Shown here: positions 26,096-35,159 of the stretch, piece by piece
How the letters are laid out: each line of letters begins with the position of its first letter
How positions within the stretch are numbered: the first letter of the stretch is position 1
Source: Erythrobacteraceae bacterium
GTDB lineage: Bacteria > Pseudomonadota > Alphaproteobacteria > Sphingomonadales > Sphingomonadaceae
NCBI GenBank assembly: GCA_024642525.1
Contig: JAHEAX010000001.1
Location: forward strand, 209,665 to 273,664
DNA length: 64,000 bases
Reading direction: 5' to 3'
Notes under the pieces: generated by a model
The model's database searches: none
Told to the model about the DNA's origin: nothing
The model's input: the letters and a program-made list of their open reading frames with translations, nothing else
Made by a program: the position numbers and the translations under genes

Positions 26096-27301
26096 ATGAC
26101 AGTTCAATTCGGCATAGACCGTCTGCTCGCAGAACCTGATCTGAAAGCACGGCTTGCAGGCAAGCGCGTCGCGCTGGTCGCGCATCCGGCATCAGTGACG
26201 GCCGACCTGACCCATTCGCTGGATGCGCTGATTGCAGCAGGTATCAATGTGACCTCCGCCTTTGGTCCCCAGCATGGGTTGAAAGGCGATAAGCAGGACA
26301 ACATGATGGAGACACGGGACGAAACAGACCCTGTCTATAATATCCCGGTCTTCAGCCTATATGGCGAAGTCCGCCGCCCGACCGGCCAGATGATGTCCAG
26401 CGCCGATGTCTTCCTGTTCGATTTGCAGGACCTGGGCTGCCGTATCTACACCTTTGTCACCACGCTGCTTTACCTGCTGGAAGAAGCCGAAGTGCACGGC
26501 AAGGAAGTATGGGTGCTGGACCGGCCAAACCCTGCGGGCAGACCGGTGGAAGGCACATTGCTTGTGCCAGGGCAGGAAAGTTTTGTCGGCGCTGGCCCGA
26601 TGCCGATGCGCCACGGCCTGACCATGGGCGAAATGGGCCATTGGTTCATAGAACATTTCGGTATTGAGGTGAAATATCACGTCGTCGAAATGAACGGCTG
26701 GCAGCCAGATGCTGCGCCCGGCTTCGGTTGGCCGGAAGACCGGGTTTGGATCAACCCGAGCCCCAATGCAGCCAATCTCAACATGGCCCGCGCCTATGCC
26801 GGAACTGTCATGATTGAAGGCGCGACATTAAGTGAAGGGCGGGGCACAACACGCCCGCTGGAAGTGCTGTTTGGCGCGCCTGACATAGACGCAGGCGATG
26901 TCCTGAGCGAAATGAAGCGCATCGCGCCGCATTGGCTGGCAGGATGCAATTTGCGCGAATGTTACTTCGAGCCGACCTTTCACAAGCATCAGGGAAAGCT
27001 GTGCAGCGCGCTGATGATCCATGCCGAAGGGCCATTTTACGACCACGCAGACTTCCGTCCTTGGCGGCTGCAGGCGCTGGCGTTCAAGGCCATCCGCAAC
27101 CTCTATCCAGATTATGATTTGTGGCGGGATTTTCCCTACGAATATGAGCTTGACCGCCTGGCGATCGACGTGATCAACGGCAGCCCGATCCTGCGCCAAT
27201 GGGTTGATGATGCCGCCCTTGGCCCGGATGCCCTGGAGAAAATGGCCGGAGCAGACGAAGCGGCGTGGTCTGAAACCATCCGCAAGCACTTGCTTTACTG
27301 A
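26096..27301 (+). CDS. namZ: DUF1343/NamZ-type exo-beta-N-acetylmuramidase (GH171)
   Basis: 401 residues, full length for DUF1343. NamZ of Bacillus subtilis removes terminal MurNAc from peptidoglycan fragments and founded family GH171. Typical segments are GKRVALVAHPASVT, FGPQHGLKGDKQ, FSLYGEVRRPTGQMM, FDLQDLGCRIYTF and EGATLSEGRGTTRPLE. No signal peptide is seen, unlike the secreted Bacillus enzyme, so it is probably cytoplasmic and would act in muropeptide recycling. The start is the ATG two bases after the DOMON-like gene's stop. Confidence 0.85.
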   Translation: MTVQFGIDRLLAEPDLKARLAGKRVALVAHPASVTADLTHSLDALIAAGINVTSAFGPQHGLKGDKQDNMMETRDETDPVYNIPVFSLYGEVRRPTGQMMSSADVFLFDLQDLGCRIYTFVTTLLYLLEEAEVHGKEVWVLDRPNPAGRPVEGTLLVPGQESFVGAGPMPMRHGLTMGEMGHWFIEHFGIEVKYHVVEMNGWQPDAAPGFGWPEDRVWINPSPNAANLNMARAYAGTVMIEGATLSEGRGTTRPLEVLFGAPDIDAGDVLSEMKRIAPHWLAGCNLRECYFEPTFHKHQGKLCSALMIHAEGPFYDHADFRPWRLQALAFKAIRNLYPDYDLWRDFPYEYELDRLAIDVINGSPILRQWVDDAALGPDALEKMAGADEAAWSETIRKHLLY

Positions 27302-27327
27302 ACCGCGATCATCGCCTTTCGAAAGTC

Positions 27328-28509
27328 CTAGCCGTGTTTGCGGCTCAACTCGCGCATGGCTTCATCCAATCCGTCCAGCGTCAGCGGATACATCCGGTCA
27401 TTGACCAGCTGCTTCAGCATCTTGGTCGACTGTGAATAGTTCCACTGGTTCTCAGGAACAGGATTCAGCCAAACGGTGGCGGGGTAGGTGTTGGTCACCC
27501 TGTTCATCCACACAGCGCCGGCTTCCTCGTTCATATGTTCGACCGAGCCGCCCTGATGGGTGATTTCATAAGGGCTCATGGCGGCATCGCCGACAAATAC
27601 GATTTTATAGTCGTGTCCGTATTTATGCAGGATATCCCAGGTGTTTGTCCGTTCGGCCCAGCGGCGCCGGTTGTCCTTCCACACGCCTTCATAAAGACAA
27701 TTGTGGAAGTAGAAGAATTCAAGGTTCTTGAATTCTGCCGTGGCCGCGCTGAAAAGTTCTTCCACCAGCTTGATAAACGGGTCCATCGAGCCGCCTACGT
27801 CTAAAAACAGCAGCAGCTTGACCGCATTGTGGCGTTCCGGACGCATCCGGATATCCAGCCAGCCCTGTTTCGCTGTGCCTTCGATGGTCGCATCCAGATC
27901 CAGTTCGTCGGCAGACCCTTCGCGGGCAAAACGGCGCAGGCGGCGCATAGCCATCTTGATGTTCCGCGTGCCCAGTTCCCGCGTATTGTCGAGGTTCTGG
28001 AATTCGCGCTTTTCCCAAACCTTGATTGCGCGCTTGTGCTTGCTTTCACCGCCAATGCGGACGCCTTCGGGATTAAAGCCGGAATTGCCGAATGGCGATG
28101 TGCCGCCGGTACCAATCCACTTGTTGCCGCCCTGGTGGCGCTTTTCCTGTTCCTCGAGCCGCTTTTTCAGCGTCTCCATGATCTCGTCCCAGTCGCCGAG
28201 CGACTTGATCGCTTCCATTTCTTCAGGCGACAGGAATTTTTCGGCAACAGCCTTCAGCCAGTCTTCGGGAACATCAACGGCCTGTTGGCCATAGTCGGTG
28301 AGAATGCCCTTGAAGACCTTGTTGAACACCTGGTCGAACCGGTCGAGCAGGCCTTCATCTTTCACGAATGTCGCACGGCTCAGGTAATAAAACGCTTCGG
28401 GCGTCTGCTCGATTACATCCTTGTCCAGCGCTTCCAGCAGGGTGAGATGCTCCTTGAAGGAAGCCTGGATGCCTGCGGCGCGAAGCTCGTCTACGAAATC
28501 GAAAAACAT
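27328..28509 (-). CDS. VWA domain (CoxE-like) protein
   Basis: 393 residues with AGGAAG before the ATG. The N-terminal half is helical and charged (about 1-220), and the C-terminal von Willebrand A domain carries the metal-ion motif DVGGSM starting at Asp237. CoxE-like VWA proteins work with MoxR-type AAA+ ATPases in maturation or remodelling of protein complexes. The MoxR ATPase at 30980-31831 is the obvious partner, though two other genes lie between them. No signal peptide or membrane helix is visible. Confidence 0.87.
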   Translation of the reverse strand: MFFDFVDELRAAGIQASFKEHLTLLEALDKDVIEQTPEAFYYLSRATFVKDEGLLDRFDQVFNKVFKGILTDYGQQAVDVPEDWLKAVAEKFLSPEEMEAIKSLGDWDEIMETLKKRLEEQEKRHQGGNKWIGTGGTSPFGNSGFNPEGVRIGGESKHKRAIKVWEKREFQNLDNTRELGTRNIKMAMRRLRRFAREGSADELDLDATIEGTAKQGWLDIRMRPERHNAVKLLLFLDVGGSMDPFIKLVEELFSAATAEFKNLEFFYFHNCLYEGVWKDNRRRWAERTNTWDILHKYGHDYKIVFVGDAAMSPYEITHQGGSVEHMNEEAGAVWMNRVTNTYPATVWLNPVPENQWNYSQSTKMLKQLVNDRMYPLTLDGLDEAMRELSRKHG

Positions 28510-28560
28510 GGAGACTTCCTAACCTGCGTTCAGCCGCTGCGCCAGACCGCAAATGCGCGC

Positions 28561-29451
28561 TTATTTCGACTGCGGCTTATGAACCGCGGCCACCAGCACG
28601 AAAGAGATATACATCAGCAGGTACCACGCCCCCATCTTGGTGAAGGACACCATCTTCCACACCTTCTGCTGATCAGGATAGGACCACGCCCGCGCAAAAG
28701 TGGCAATATTCTCTGCAAACCAGATGAACATGGCGACCAGAAAGGCAGCCACAAGGAAGGGCATCCACCGGTCGGCGCGCCACACCCTGAAATATATCCG
28801 CGTCCGCAAATGAAGCGCAGCCAACGCTGCAAACAGCAGCAACCGCATGTCCGGGAAATAGTGATGGGCAAAGAAGTTCACATAGATCGCTGCTGCCAGT
28901 GCAAATGTGGCCCATTGCGCGGGGTAATGGGTGAAGCGGAAATCGAAAATGCGCCAGATCCGCGCAATATAGCTGCCGACCGCTGCATACATGAAGCCAG
29001 AGAACAGCGGAACTCCGCCAATCCGCAACAGGCTGGCTTCGGGATAGACCCAGGATCCTGCCGCCGTCTTGAACACTTCCATGATGGTGCCGACCACGTG
29101 AAACGCCAGGATTACCCGCGCTTCATCCATCGTTTCAAGCCGCAGGGCCAGCATACACAGCTGAATGCCAAGTGCGGCGATGGTCAGAAAATCATACCGC
29201 GCCAGTGCCACGCCATCGGGATAGAACAGATGCGTAGCCAGCAGCAGGAACAGCATGAGTGCGCCAAAAAGGCAGGCCCATGCCTGTTTGAAGCCGAACA
29301 GCAAAAATTCGTAAATCCACGATCGCAAACCCGGCGGGGGCGCATATTCCTCCAGCCTGCGCCTGATTCCGGCAAAGCGGGTTTCTGCAAGAATGTGACT
29401 GGGCGTCTCTGCCGGACTGCTGACGGTTTCTTCGCTCGATTTATCGGTCAA
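28561..29451 (-). CDS. DUF817 membrane protein
   Basis: 296 residues with seven or eight predicted membrane helices; the motifs GFKQAWACLFGALML, FHVVGTIMEVFKTAAGSW and FSGFMYAAVGSYIARIWRIFDFRFTHYP are characteristic of DUF817. The Glu/Lys of GTIMEVFK and the His/Tyr of RFTHYP lie in the membrane region. The start is a TTG at 29451 because no ATG or GTG precedes the conserved part. Function unknown. It is upstream of the VWA gene on the same strand, with a 51-base gap. Confidence 0.85.
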   Translation of the reverse strand: MTDKSSEETVSSPAETPSHILAETRFAGIRRRLEEYAPPPGLRSWIYEFLLFGFKQAWACLFGALMLFLLLATHLFYPDGVALARYDFLTIAALGIQLCMLALRLETMDEARVILAFHVVGTIMEVFKTAAGSWVYPEASLLRIGGVPLFSGFMYAAVGSYIARIWRIFDFRFTHYPAQWATFALAAAIYVNFFAHHYFPDMRLLLFAALAALHLRTRIYFRVWRADRWMPFLVAAFLVAMFIWFAENIATFARAWSYPDQQKVWKMVSFTKMGAWYLLMYISFVLVAAVHKPQSK

Positions 29452-29521
29452 AGGCGGCCCCGGTTCGATTTCGTGAAAGCACTTAACCCTTCGATAACTA
29501 TAAATGCTTTAGGTGCCACCC

Positions 29522-30949
29522 ATGAATTTCAGGGGTCTTGGTCACATGAAGCATGAAACATTCGAAAATGTCGCACGGCAGTCGATCGATCTGATCCCTG
29601 AAAGTTGCGGCGAAGTGACCGTTGGCTGCTCAGATGTGGCAGGCATTGTCCAGTCAGTTATCGAATCTTCGGAAAAGCTCCGCGCCGAACATGGCGCATT
29701 GCAAGGCACCGTGCATGAACTGGAAGCCGACCAGCGAAAAGTATCAGAAGCAAGCGACGAAGCACGCCTTTTGTCTGAACGCGCGATCGAGCGGCTGGGG
29801 CAGGGCACGGAACTCATCCAGTCATCCCTTGGCCGCATTTCCGACCTGCTTGACCTGGTCGATACATTGTCTCAGCACGTCACCGGCTTTGCTGCCGCGA
29901 TGGAACAGGTGCGCCGTTGTTCGCAGGACATCGATCAGATTGCCGAAACAACCAATATTCTTGCGCTCAACGCGACAATTGAAGCGATGCGCGCCGGCGA
30001 TGCTGGTCGAACTTTTGCAGTGGTGGCCAACGAGGTAAAAGGCCTCGCCAGCAACACGCGGCAGGCCACTGAAGAAATTGCCCGCACGATCGATGCACTT
30101 GGCGGAGAAGCGGAACGGGTTATTGCCCAGATCGAAAGCGGCGCAGAAGCAAGCCGAGAAGCCAAAAGCTCTGTAGTCCAGATCGAACAGACCATCGAAG
30201 GCGTTGCCGAACTGGTCGAGGAAGTCGACCGCCAGAACGACCAGATCGCACGGGCCACTGGCACCATCAGCGGCCATGTCCACCGTGTGCAGGATGTTCT
30301 TGAAAGCTTCGATGCAGCAGCCATCGAAAACGAAGGCAAGCTGGAACGCGCCAACCGCCGCATGAACGAGCTGGAACTCACCGCCAGCGAAATGTTCGAC
30401 GGGATCGTGAAGGCGGGCCTTTCGCCCAAGGATAGCAATATCGTCGAACGTGCGCAAAATGCTGCACGTGAAGTGGCGCATCGCGCTGAAAGTGCCATTT
30501 CCAGCGGCCAGCTTTCGATGGAAGCCCTGTTCGACAATGATTACAAGGAAGTGCCGGGCAGCAACCCGCCGCGTTTCCGCACGACATTCAGCGACTGGGC
30601 CGATGCCAACTGGCGTCCGCTGATTGACCGCATTGCAGGCGAAGGCGCGCCAATCCGGATGTGTTCGCAGGCCGACATGAACGGTTTCCTGCCAACCCAT
30701 GTTACCGAACATTCACGCCAGCCAACGGGCGATCTGGCACATGACACCAAGCATTGCCGCAATGGCCGCATCATCTTCGATGCGCTGGACCAGAAGGCCA
30801 AGCGTAGCAACGCGCCCTACATGATGGCCGTTTACCGCCAGGAAGGCGACGGCAAGCAATATGTCGTGGTACGCAACGTATATGTGCCGCTGATCATCAA
30901 CGGCAGGCGCTGGGGCGATTTCGAACTCGCCTATTCATTCGACGATTGA
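29522..30949 (+). CDS. Soluble methyl-accepting chemotaxis protein
   Basis: 475 residues without a membrane helix or signal peptide, so a cytoplasmic chemoreceptor. The long coiled-coil signalling domain has the hairpin tip [20 protein letters not shown], then [11 protein letters not shown], which contacts CheW and CheA. The order is inverted relative to transmembrane receptors: the sensor lies at the C-terminus (about 336-475), with [20 protein letters not shown], a segment [13 protein letters not shown] and [20 protein letters not shown], a cache/PAS-like layout found in other soluble MCPs. Starts at 29513 (GTG) and 29546 (ATG) are possible; 29522 has AGGTG at the right distance. No che genes are nearby. 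Confidence 0.9.
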   Translation: MNFRGLGHMKHETFENVARQSIDLIPESCGEVTVGCSDVAGIVQSVIESSEKLRAEHGALQGTVHELEADQRKVSEASDEARLLSERAIERLGQGTELIQSSLGRISDLLDLVDTLSQHVTGFAAAMEQVRRCSQDIDQIAETTNILALNATIEAMRAGDAGRTFAVVANEVKGLASNTRQATEEIARTIDALGGEAERVIAQIESGAEASREAKSSVVQIEQTIEGVAELVEEVDRQNDQIARATGTISGHVHRVQDVLESFDAAAIENEGKLERANRRMNELELTASEMFDGIVKAGLSPKDSNIVERAQNAAREVAHRAESAISSGQLSMEALFDNDYKEVPGSNPPRFRTTFSDWADANWRPLIDRIAGEGAPIRMCSQADMNGFLPTHVTEHSRQPTGDLAHDTKHCRNGRIIFDALDQKAKRSNAPYMMAVYRQEGDGKQYVVVRNVYVPLIINGRRWGDFELAYSFDD

Positions 30950-30953
30950 GTAA

Positions 30954-30979
30954 CGCCGGCCCATGGCGCCCGGCGGTTT
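30954..30979. terminator. Hairpin between convergent MCP and MoxR genes
   Basis: CGCCGG (30954-30959) pairs with CCGGCG (30970-30975) around a ten-base loop, followed by GTTTC. Short U-run on the plus strand; a modest terminator for the chemoreceptor gene. Confidence 0.4.
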
Positions 30980-31831
30980 CTAGCCGCCCTGCCGCCGCGC
31001 CATGAACGCCAGGCGTTCGAACAGCATTACATCCTGTTCGTTTTTCAGCAGCGCACCATGCATCGGCGGAATGGCCTTTGCAGGATCGCGGTCCTGCAGG
31101 ACTTCCAGCGGCATGTCTTCGTTGAGCAGCAGCTTCAGCCAGTCGAGCAGTTCAGACGTGCTCGGCTTTTTCTTCAGGCCGGGAACTTCGCGAATTTCGT
31201 AAAAGATATCCATCGCCTTGGTGACGAGGATTTTCTGAATATCAGGGAAGTGCACGTCGATGATTTCGCGCATCGTGTCGCGGTCAGGGAACTTGATGTA
31301 GTGGAAGAAACAGCGGCGCAGGAATGCGTCGGGCAGTTCCTTTTCATTGTTCGAAGTGATGACCACGATCGGGCGTTCCTGCGCCGTGATGCGTTCCTGC
31401 GTTTCGTAAACGTCGAAGCTCATCCGATCGAGTTCCTGAAGCAGATCGTTTGGGAATTCGATGTCGGCCTTGTCCACTTCGTCGATCAGCAGGACTGGCA
31501 GTTCGGGCGAGGTGAACGCTTCCCACAGCTTGCCCTTCTTGATGTAGTTGCGGATGTCGTGGACCCGTTCTTCACCAAGCTGGCCATCGCGAAGGCGCGC
31601 CACCGCGTCATATTCATAGAGGCCCTGCTGCGCTTTGGTGGTGGATTTGACGTTCCATTCAATCAGCGGCGCATTCATCGCCTTGGCCACTTCATGGGCC
31701 AGCACTGTCTTGCCAGTTCCCGGCTCACCCTTGACCAGCAGCGGGCGGCGAAGTGTGACGGCGGCGTTGACCGCAACTTTCAGGTCTTCGGTCGCAATAT
31801 AGGACTGGGTGCCTTCGAAACGCTCGGTCAT
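30980..31831 (-). CDS. MoxR-type AAA+ ATPase
   Basis: 283 residues from the ATG at 31831 with AGGAAAA upstream. Walker A is GEPGTGKT (35-42), Walker B is LLIDEVD (DE at 117-118), and sensor and arginine-finger regions follow (PIVVITSNNEKELPDAFLRRCFFHYIKFPD). MoxR ATPases act with VWA-domain proteins as chaperones for metal-centre insertion or complex assembly; the VWA protein at 27328-28509 is the likely partner. A 12-base palindrome CTTGAATTCAAG (31848-31859) precedes it. Confidence 0.92.
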   Translation of the reverse strand: MTERFEGTQSYIATEDLKVAVNAAVTLRRPLLVKGEPGTGKTVLAHEVAKAMNAPLIEWNVKSTTKAQQGLYEYDAVARLRDGQLGEERVHDIRNYIKKGKLWEAFTSPELPVLLIDEVDKADIEFPNDLLQELDRMSFDVYETQERITAQERPIVVITSNNEKELPDAFLRRCFFHYIKFPDRDTMREIIDVHFPDIQKILVTKAMDIFYEIREVPGLKKKPSTSELLDWLKLLLNEDMPLEVLQDRDPAKAIPPMHGALLKNEQDVMLFERLAFMARRQGG

Positions 31832-31913
31832 GGGTTTTCCTGTGCAACTTGAATTCAAGCTGCGGGTTAAAACGCCATGTCGCAAAGGGCAAGGGCGCGC
31901 TGCGGGATTAAGT

Positions 31914-32489
31914 TCAGGCCAATTGGTCAAGTTCGCGGATTTCTGCTTCCAGCTTGTCCGCTGCCCGCAAATTGAGCCAGCGCACCGCCAGCAGCACCCC
32001 TGCTGCAAAAACCGCAGAAGGCGTAACGTCAATCACTGCTTCGACCCAGCCAATGCGCATGCTGGCTTCATAGGCGCGGGCAATATGAATGAGCGCAAGT
32101 CCCGGCACCAGAGGCGCAAGATACCATTTCGAAACAGATCGCAATGCCTCGTGCTGATGCCTGATCTGTGCCTTCAAATGGGTCCGGCAATCCTGTTCGG
32201 GCCTGCGTTCGAGATTCGAACCAACGCGTGACAGGTTGAACATCAACACGGCCACCCCAAGGATCGCGGCGATGAAAGCCGCCGTCATAATGGGAGTCGC
32301 GACAGATGCGGTGAGCCACGCAACCGATGCAAAACCTGCAATCACCAATGCTCCTGCACCATATTCAAACCAGTTCCTGCGCCTGATCGTCCGTTCGAAT
32401 TTCGATGACCTGGCTGCAAACGCACCGGGCAATGCGAAGCGCGCGTCAGTGTTCTGGGCGGTCCATTGCGGGAAAGGCGGATTATTCAT
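31914..32489 (-). CDS. Four-helix membrane protein co-encoded with an ECF sigma factor
   Basis: 191 residues from the ATG at 32489, overlapping the sigma factor's 3' end by 8 bases. After a basic N-terminus (FERTIRRRNWFEYG) there are four hydrophobic segments at about 42-60, 66-86, 122-140 and 158-174. The tight overlap with an ECF sigma gene suggests it is its anti-sigma factor or membrane sensor, but no zinc-binding anti-sigma motif is present and I recognise no family. Confidence 0.75.
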   Translation of the reverse strand: MNNPPFPQWTAQNTDARFALPGAFAARSSKFERTIRRRNWFEYGAGALVIAGFASVAWLTASVATPIMTAAFIAAILGVAVLMFNLSRVGSNLERRPEQDCRTHLKAQIRHQHEALRSVSKWYLAPLVPGLALIHIARAYEASMRIGWVEAVIDVTPSAVFAAGVLLAVRWLNLRAADKLEAEIRELDQLA

Positions 32490-33009
32490 GATCTGGTCCC
32501 TCTTGGGTTTCAGGGTTGAATGCGCCGGCAATCACGGCCTTGGCGCGATGTATGCGGACAGAGACTGCAGAACTGCCAAGGCCGGTAATTTCCGAAATTT
32601 CCGAGCCGCTCTGCCCTTCAAGCCATAACAGGATCACTTGCGCGTCCACTGCCGGAAGACTGCGAAGCAAATGACGGACCCGGTCCATTGCATGGCTTTC
32701 AGCAAAGCCGCGTTCTGTGTCATTACGTGCGGGCAAACTCTCGATCTGGTCGATCGGGATTGTTTTCATGCCGCGTTTCTGGCGGCCGACATGATCTGCT
32801 GCCACATTGTGAGCCACGCGATAAACCCAGGTACTAAGGCTGCATTGCCCTGCGAAACGGGCAAAGCTGCGCCATAATTCCAGGTGGATATCCTGTTCAA
32901 GCTCGGCTGCCTGATCAGGCAGCCTTTCCATCGCATGGGCCAGTCGCGCTATGGCGGGGGCGAATTTGATGCCCGCTTCTGCGTAGAGAGTGTCTTGCTG
33001 CTTGCTCAT
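32482..33009 (-). CDS. ECF-type RNA polymerase sigma factor
   Basis: 175 residues. Region 2 is seen at FARFAGQCSLSTWVYRVAHNVAADHVGRQKR and region 4 at LPAVDAQVILLWLEGQSGSEISEITGLGSSAVSVRIHRAKAVIA. Regions 1.1 and 3 are missing, as in ECF sigma factors. The ribosome site AAAGG is 3-4 bases before the ATG. The following membrane protein overlaps the gene and probably controls it. Immediately upstream, TGTAAGAAATT and CGTCC resemble ECF promoter elements but lie too close together and to the ATG for a firm autoregulation call. Confidence 0.92.
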   Translation of the reverse strand: MSKQQDTLYAEAGIKFAPAIARLAHAMERLPDQAAELEQDIHLELWRSFARFAGQCSLSTWVYRVAHNVAADHVGRQKRGMKTIPIDQIESLPARNDTERGFAESHAMDRVRHLLRSLPAVDAQVILLWLEGQSGSEISEITGLGSSAVSVRIHRAKAVIAGAFNPETQEGPDHE

Positions 33010-33100
33010 GGTCCTTTAGTGGACGAGCGAGGCAATTTCTTACACCAGCCGCGAAAAAACCGCATGATCACCAGCCAATCGCGGAGTGTAAACCACCTGA

Positions 33101-35077
33101 TCAGGCATCAATCATGTCGCGGTCCAGTTCGCCAGCGCGGTTCTGGATGAAATTGAAGCGATGCTCCGGGTTGCGGCCCATCAACTGGTCCACCAGTTCC
33201 TTCACGGCTGCGCGCTGCTCGAATTCAGGCGGCAGGGTAATGCGGATCAGGCTGCGAGTATCCGGGCTCATGGTGGTTTCGCGCAATTGCTGCGGGTTCA
33301 TTTCGCCAAGGCCCTTGAACCGACCGACTTCGACTTTCTTGCCCTTGAAAACAGTTTCTTCCAGTTCCGCCCGATGTGCATCGTCGCGCGCGTAACGGCT
33401 CTCTTTGCCTGCTGTCAGACGGTAGAGCGGCGGCTGGGCAAGGAACAGATGACCCTTGCGGACGATGTCAGGCATTTCCTGAAAGAAGAATGTCATTAGC
33501 AGCGTGGCGATATGGGCGCCGTCGACATCAGCGTCGGTCATGATGACTACGCGGTCATAACGCAGGTTTTCCGCATCGCAGTCCTTCCGCGTGCCGCAGC
33601 CAAGCGCCAGCGTCAGATCGGCGATTTCGCTATTGGCGCGGATCTTGTCAGCCGTTGCGCTGGCAACGTTCAGGATTTTGCCGCGGATGGGCAAAATCGC
33701 CTGCGTTTTGCGGTTGCGCGCCTGTTTTGCGCTGCCGCCTGCTGAATCGCCTTCGACGATGAACAGTTCTGTTTCGCCTTTGCCGTCACCCGAACAATCG
33801 GTGAGCTTGCCGGGAAGGCGCAATTTCTTGGCATTGGTTGCGGTCTTGCGCTTGATGTCGCGTTCCGCCTTGCGGCGCAGGCGCTCATCCATCCGCTCCA
33901 TGACCTGGCCAAGCAGCGCCTTGCCGCGCTCCATATTGTCGGACAGGAAATGGTCGAAATGGTCGCGCATGGCGTTTTCGACGTAACGCGCAGCCTCCGG
34001 GCTCGTGAGCCGGTCTTTCGTCTGGCTCTGGAATTGAGGGTCACGGATGAAGATGGATAGCATCACTTCGCCGCCCGTCATCACGTCATCAGCGGTGATA
34101 TCCTTGGCCTTTTTCTGCCCGACCAGATCACCAAAAGCGCGAAGCCCCTTGGTCAGCGCGCCGCGCAGGCCCTGTTCGTGCGTGCCGCCATCCGGTGTCG
34201 GCACGGTGTTGCAATACCAGCTGGTCGAACCATCGGAATAGAGCGGCCAGGCAATCGCCCATTCTGCGCGGCCCATGTCATCGGGGAAATCCTGACTGCC
34301 GGTGAAGGGCTGGGTGGTGACACATTCACGCCCGCCGATCTGTTCAGCCAGATGGTCAGCCAGACCGCCGGGGAATTTGAAGGTCGCTTCTGCCGGAACA
34401 TCGTCGGTCGCCAGCGCCTCGGCACATTTCCAGCGGATTTCCACACCGGCAAACAGATAGGCCTTGGACCGTGCGAGTTTGAACAGGCGCTTGGGGCTGA
34501 ACTGCCGGTCACCGAAAATTTCTGTGTCAGGCGTGAAGCTGACGGTGGTGCCGCGCCGGTTGGGCGTCGGCCCCAGTTTTTCGATAGGACCAAGTGTCAG
34601 CCCCTTGGAAAAGCTTTGCGCATAAAGCTGACGATCACGCGCGACTTCCACCCGCGTGTCTGACGACAGCGCATTGACCACGCTGACCCCGACACCGTGG
34701 AGCCCGCCGCTGGTTGCATAGGCCTTGCCAGAAAACTTGCCGCCTGAATGCAAGGTGGAAAGGATGACTTCGAGCGTCGATTTGCCGGGGAATTTCGGAT
34801 GTTCATCAACCGGAATTCCGCGGCCATTATCGGCCACAGTCAGGCGGTTGCCTTCTTCAAGACTGACTTCAATCCGCGTGGCATGGCCGGCAACGGCTTC
34901 ATCCATCGCATTGTCGATGACTTCTGCAGCAAGGTGATGAAGCGCCCGGTCATCAGTGCCGCCGATATACATGCCCGGCCGCCGGCGAACAGGCTCCAAT
35001 CCCTCGAGAACCTCGATGGAAGAAGCGTTGTAATCGCCGCTCGACGCGGGGGTACCTGCAAAAAGATCGTCAGCCAT
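33101..35077 (-). CDS. parE: DNA topoisomerase IV subunit B
   Basis: 658 residues. ParE supplies the ATPase of topoisomerase IV, which unlinks daughter chromosomes. GHKL ATP-binding motifs: EVIDNAMDEAVAGHATRIEV, VADNGRGIPVDEHPKFPGKSTLE and SGGLHGVGVSVVNALS. The TOPRIM domain has VEGDSAGGSAKQARNRKTQAILP and the C-terminus ends near the DIDA-like tail RDMIDA. The length favours ParE over the longer GyrB of alphaproteobacteria, and the pattern GDYNASSIEVLEGLEPVRRRPGMYIG is ParE-like. Next to an LpoA-like gene; parC is not in the window. Confidence 0.95.
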   Translation of the reverse strand: MADDLFAGTPASSGDYNASSIEVLEGLEPVRRRPGMYIGGTDDRALHHLAAEVIDNAMDEAVAGHATRIEVSLEEGNRLTVADNGRGIPVDEHPKFPGKSTLEVILSTLHSGGKFSGKAYATSGGLHGVGVSVVNALSSDTRVEVARDRQLYAQSFSKGLTLGPIEKLGPTPNRRGTTVSFTPDTEIFGDRQFSPKRLFKLARSKAYLFAGVEIRWKCAEALATDDVPAEATFKFPGGLADHLAEQIGGRECVTTQPFTGSQDFPDDMGRAEWAIAWPLYSDGSTSWYCNTVPTPDGGTHEQGLRGALTKGLRAFGDLVGQKKAKDITADDVMTGGEVMLSIFIRDPQFQSQTKDRLTSPEAARYVENAMRDHFDHFLSDNMERGKALLGQVMERMDERLRRKAERDIKRKTATNAKKLRLPGKLTDCSGDGKGETELFIVEGDSAGGSAKQARNRKTQAILPIRGKILNVASATADKIRANSEIADLTLALGCGTRKDCDAENLRYDRVVIMTDADVDGAHIATLLMTFFFQEMPDIVRKGHLFLAQPPLYRLTAGKESRYARDDAHRAELEETVFKGKKVEVGRFKGLGEMNPQQLRETTMSPDTRSLIRITLPPEFEQRAAVKELVDQLMGRNPEHRFNFIQNRAGELDRDMIDA

Positions 35078-35159
35078 GGCGGAGGCTATAAGCCGCAGGT
35101 TTGCAGGCCGACAAGCAGCGTTCCTGTTTTATCTTCAGCCCCGCGCCAATGGCAGTGGA

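Noticed and set aside
27829..29556. 575-residue plus-strand frame over the VWA and DUF817 genes
   Set aside because: Spans two well-supported minus-strand genes and has no domain; artefact of high GC.
32990..33060. ECF autoregulatory promoter before the sigma gene
   Set aside because: TGTAAG and CGTCC are too close together and too near the ATG to be a credible ECF promoter.
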